Assembly: GCF_000973105.1 (NCBI RefSeq)
Contig: NC_015844.1
Coordinates: forward strand, 4,460,501-4,524,500
Length of the DNA stretch: 64,000 nt
DNA from: Zobellia galactanivorans
GTDB taxonomy: Bacteria; Bacteroidota; Bacteroidia; Flavobacteriales; Flavobacteriaceae
Direction: 5' to 3'
Shown piece by piece: positions 61,578 to 64,000 of the stretch (position 1 is its first letter; each line of letters starts with the position of its first letter). A program made the translations under genes and the position numbers. A model generated the notes under the pieces. The model saw only the letters and a list, made by a program, of their open reading frames with translations. It ran no database searches and was not told the DNA's origin.

Positions 61578-63797
61578 ATGTTGAACAATACCATCGCAGT
61601 AAACTTTAGGGAACTCTTACAGTTTTTGAAAAGCACCGATTTTTCAAAGGCCATATTGGTGGCGGTTGCCGTTACCGTCCCTATTTTATTGGGATTGTAT
61701 TTCGATCGGCTCGAAATTGGACTGGCACTTTGTTTTGGGGCTTTTTGGAGCTCGCCCAGTGATGTCAGTGGTAGTTATAGGCATAAAAAGATCGGTATTC
61801 TTTGCTCTGCCGCATTGGTGGTCGTGGTTACCTTTATTGGGGGCTATCTCGATTTGAACCTGTTTGTCTTGATTCCCGTTTTGGGGCTGCTGACCTTTAC
61901 CATAGCCTACCTCTCCGTTTTTGGCTTTCGGGCTTCATTGATCAGTTTTTCGGGGCTTTTGGCCTTGGTATTGAGTTTTGCCCATGAACTTCAAAATCTG
62001 GAGGTATATCAGTATGCGCTCTTTGTCGGCTTGGGCGGTCTGTGGTATTTGTTTTTGGCCGTCGTTTGGCACCGTATCAACCCCACAGGGGAAGTTGAAG
62101 AGGTGTTTACGGAAACTTATCTTTTGACGGCAAAATTCCTGCATATCCGGGGGCGTTTGATCGAATCAAATACCAAGCGAGATGACTTACTTTCCGAATT
62201 ACAGAAAATACAGGTTCAGCTCACCGAGAACCACGATAGCTTACGGGAGATGCTTATCGTCTCGCGAAAAAGTTCCGGACAATCCATGTACAACGGAAAA
62301 CGGTTATTGGTACTTACCCAGTTGGTCGAGATGCTAGAAACGGCCATTTCCAACCCCGTCAACTATGCGAAGATGGATGATATTTTTTCAAGGCATCGAG
62401 GATACATGGAAATGTTTCAAAGGCTTATGTTCCGAATTTCCGACCAATTGGAAAAAATCGGCCATGCCGGTAGTGATAGGAGGAAGTTGCCGAACAATAG
62501 GGAGTTGAAAGAGTGTGTTGGGAGAATCAAGGAAGAGATTACCAAATTAAGGTCCATACCGAAGAACGAAAACTTGGAAGGCTTTTTAATGCTTCAAAAC
62601 CTTTTTGAATATCAGGAGAAGCAGGTGGAAATGCTGAGAAAGATCAAATGGCTGCTCGATGACCCCAAACCCGAGGAACTAGAGTTGATCGACGAAGAAT
62701 ATGCCCGTAAATTTGTAGCCTTGCCCGATTATGACCCCAAGGTACTTGTTCAGAACTTTAGTTTTGCCTCGTCTATATTCAAGCATGCTTTGCGCTTGGC
62801 GGTCACCGTAATGATCGGTTACGGGGTGGGTACGATTTTTGAGTTTCAGAACCCGTATTGGATCTTGTTGACCATCATCATTATCCTTAGGCCAAGTTAC
62901 GGCCTTACCAAGGCCCGTTCAAAAGACAGGATCATAGGAACCCTTATCGGAGGGGCCATTGCATTTGTTATAGTTTCCCTTGTACAGAATACCTATGTTT
63001 TTGCCGTGTTGGGCATAGCCTCCTTGGTAGCTGCATTTTCTATGCTACAGCGGAATTATAAAACGGCGGCTACCTTTATCACCTTGAGCGTGATATTCAT
63101 TTACGGTATTTTAAGGCCCGATATTTTGACCGTCATCCAATTTCGGATCCTCGATACGGTAGTGGGCGCGGCATTGTCGTTTTTGGCCACCTTATGGCTT
63201 TGGCCTACATGGGGCTTTCTGAACATCGCTAAGAATTTTGAGGACTCTTTGCGGGCCCACAAGAACTTTTTAATTGAAATAGGCCGTTTTTACAGTGCGA
63301 AGGAAAAATTGCTTGCCCCGCTTCGCGTTACCCGAAAGAAAGCTTTTGTAGAAACCTCTAACCTGAGTTCTGCCTTTCAACAAATGGTCCAAGAACCTAG
63401 GTCAAAGCAAAGGAATATAGACGAGGTGTATGAGTTTGTGGCGCTTAGCCATGCTTTTTTAGCCTCCTTGGCCTCTTTAAGCTCTTACATACAGAACCAC
63501 AACACTACGGAAGCTTCCGAAGGTTTTAAATCGGCCATAGCCCAAATAGGGGAGAATATGGATCGGGCCATGCATAGCTTGGCCCATGAAGGTGAAAATA
63601 CTGATTTTTCAATCAAAAACCTTGAACGCTCTTTTGAGGACAATCGTTCTAGGTTCGATACGATTGCCTGGGATTTTGAAAATGCCGTAAAGACCGGTAA
63701 GGTGAGAAATTTGCAGGAAGCCTATCTCATACTCGAACAGTTGCGTTGGCTCTTTTCCCTTAGTGGTAAAATGTTGAAATTGAGTTCGAAGATCTAG
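61578..63797 (+). CDS. FUSC/YccS-family membrane protein
   Basis: The 739-residue protein (MLNNTIAVNFRELLQF) has two membrane blocks of about six segments each: AILVAVAVTVPILLGLYFD to LFVGLGGLWYLFLAVVWH, and IFKHALRLAVTVMIGYGVG to VVGAALSFLATLWLWP. Each is followed by a long helical cytoplasmic region. RSKDRIIGTLIGGAIAFV is typical of the FUSC (fusaric acid resistance/aromatic acid exporter) family, and the arrangement is that of YccS/YhfK. It may export aromatic acids or act in envelope homeostasis; the substrate is unknown. A longer reading from 61557 (746 residues) is possible but sits against the promoter box. Confidence 0.9.
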   Translation: MLNNTIAVNFRELLQFLKSTDFSKAILVAVAVTVPILLGLYFDRLEIGLALCFGAFWSSPSDVSGSYRHKKIGILCSAALVVVVTFIGGYLDLNLFVLIPVLGLLTFTIAYLSVFGFRASLISFSGLLALVLSFAHELQNLEVYQYALFVGLGGLWYLFLAVVWHRINPTGEVEEVFTETYLLTAKFLHIRGRLIESNTKRDDLLSELQKIQVQLTENHDSLREMLIVSRKSSGQSMYNGKRLLVLTQLVEMLETAISNPVNYAKMDDIFSRHRGYMEMFQRLMFRISDQLEKIGHAGSDRRKLPNNRELKECVGRIKEEITKLRSIPKNENLEGFLMLQNLFEYQEKQVEMLRKIKWLLDDPKPEELELIDEEYARKFVALPDYDPKVLVQNFSFASSIFKHALRLAVTVMIGYGVGTIFEFQNPYWILLTIIIILRPSYGLTKARSKDRIIGTLIGGAIAFVIVSLVQNTYVFAVLGIASLVAAFSMLQRNYKTAATFITLSVIFIYGILRPDILTVIQFRILDTVVGAALSFLATLWLWPTWGFLNIAKNFEDSLRAHKNFLIEIGRFYSAKEKLLAPLRVTRKKAFVETSNLSSAFQQMVQEPRSKQRNIDEVYEFVALSHAFLASLASLSSYIQNHNTTEASEGFKSAIAQIGENMDRAMHSLAHEGENTDFSIKNLERSFEDNRSRFDTIAWDFENAVKTGKVRNLQEAYLILEQLRWLFSLSGKMLKLSSKI

Positions 63798-63919
63798 TTT
63801 TTCAAATACTTCTTTATTTTTTTTGTTAAAATCCTACATCCTGACCTAGGTCATTCTTTTGGTTGTGCTTCCATTATACTTTAGCCGTACGTTAATTGTT
63901 TAACTAAAAAGTTGATATT

Positions 63920-64000
63920 ATGTCACTAATTAAATTTAACAAAAGACCCTGGGGAAATCTTGTAAGTAATGATTTTTTCAACAACGACGATTTTTTTAAT
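63920..64000 (+). CDS. Hsp20/alpha-crystallin small heat-shock protein (N-terminus only)
   Basis: The ATG at 63920 opens a frame to the right edge: 27 residues beginning MSLIKFNKRPWGN and ending in FFNNDDFFN. This N-terminal pattern is typical of Bacteroidota Hsp20 proteins, but the alpha-crystallin domain is outside the window, so the call is based on the short leader only. A TACTTTAG near 63877, one mismatch from the -7 consensus, may be its promoter. Confidence 0.62.
   Translation, partial: MSLIKFNKRPWGNLVSNDFFNNDDFFN

Overview
The window reads as a chromosome segment of a marine, polysaccharide-degrading member of the Flavobacteriia (Bacteroidota), Zobellia/Maribacter-like. The evidence is a SusC/SusD pair, a hybrid two-component regulator (HTCC), three S1 sulfatases, the gliding genes gldF and gldG, many lipoproteins with a Cys lipobox, and Bacteroidota-type TAnnTTTG promoter boxes. 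No rRNA, tRNA, CRISPR array, prophage or insertion sequence was recognised. All family calls come from reading motifs by eye; no database search was run.

Left part (1-22 kb), acidic-sugar metabolism. A tight minus-strand operon (5225 leftwards past base 1) encodes a tartrate/D-malate-type dehydrogenase, a cyclase-family hydrolase, a four-carbon acid sugar kinase, an ACS-type MFS transporter and a Gfo/Idh/MocA oxidoreductase. A LacI regulator is divergent from it. The intergenic region carries four TTGCNCAA sites arranged symmetrically around back-to-back promoter boxes. A DUF5060 protein and a DUF1080 lipoprotein follow. Next is a minus-strand operon (GH88 unsaturated glucuronyl hydrolase, beta-helix candidate lyase, sulfatase), then an HTCC sensor, then kduI-kduD-DUF4861 on the plus strand. 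Together these suggest cutting of a sulfated uronate-containing glycan by a lyase, removal of the unsaturated uronate by GH88, and its isomerisation and reduction by KduI and KduD. Matching CCCCCTT direct repeats lie upstream of both the GH88 and kduI operons and are candidate HTCC sites.

Middle (22-40 kb). After an acetyltransferase and a deaminase comes a polysaccharide utilisation locus: a membrane Y_Y_Y/LuxR-type regulator, SusC, SusD, a duplicated-LamG lipoprotein, two tandem GH144/glucoamylase-family enzymes, a GH3 beta-glucosidase and an S1 sulfatase. The GH144 plus GH3 pairing points to a beta-1,2-glucan or related beta-glucan; the sulfatase is the unexpected member.

40-47 kb. A visibly AT-richer operon encodes a large outer-membrane protein (degenerate metallophosphoesterase, kinase-like middle, Omp85-like barrel), a Rieske-glutamate synthase fusion, a protein of unknown function and an NAD(P)H-hydrate epimerase. 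A stand-alone Pycsar-effector-type membrane protein (DUF5706) follows. I consider this the least explained part of the window.

Right part (47-64 kb). A third sulfatase, an SCO1 protein and a beta-propeller lipoprotein precede housekeeping genes: dnaN, gldG, gldF, a SAM hydrolase-like protein, phoH, purC, a DnaQ-like exonuclease with a cNMP/CBS/nucleotidyltransferase protein, a FUSC-family membrane protein, and the first codons of an Hsp20 gene.
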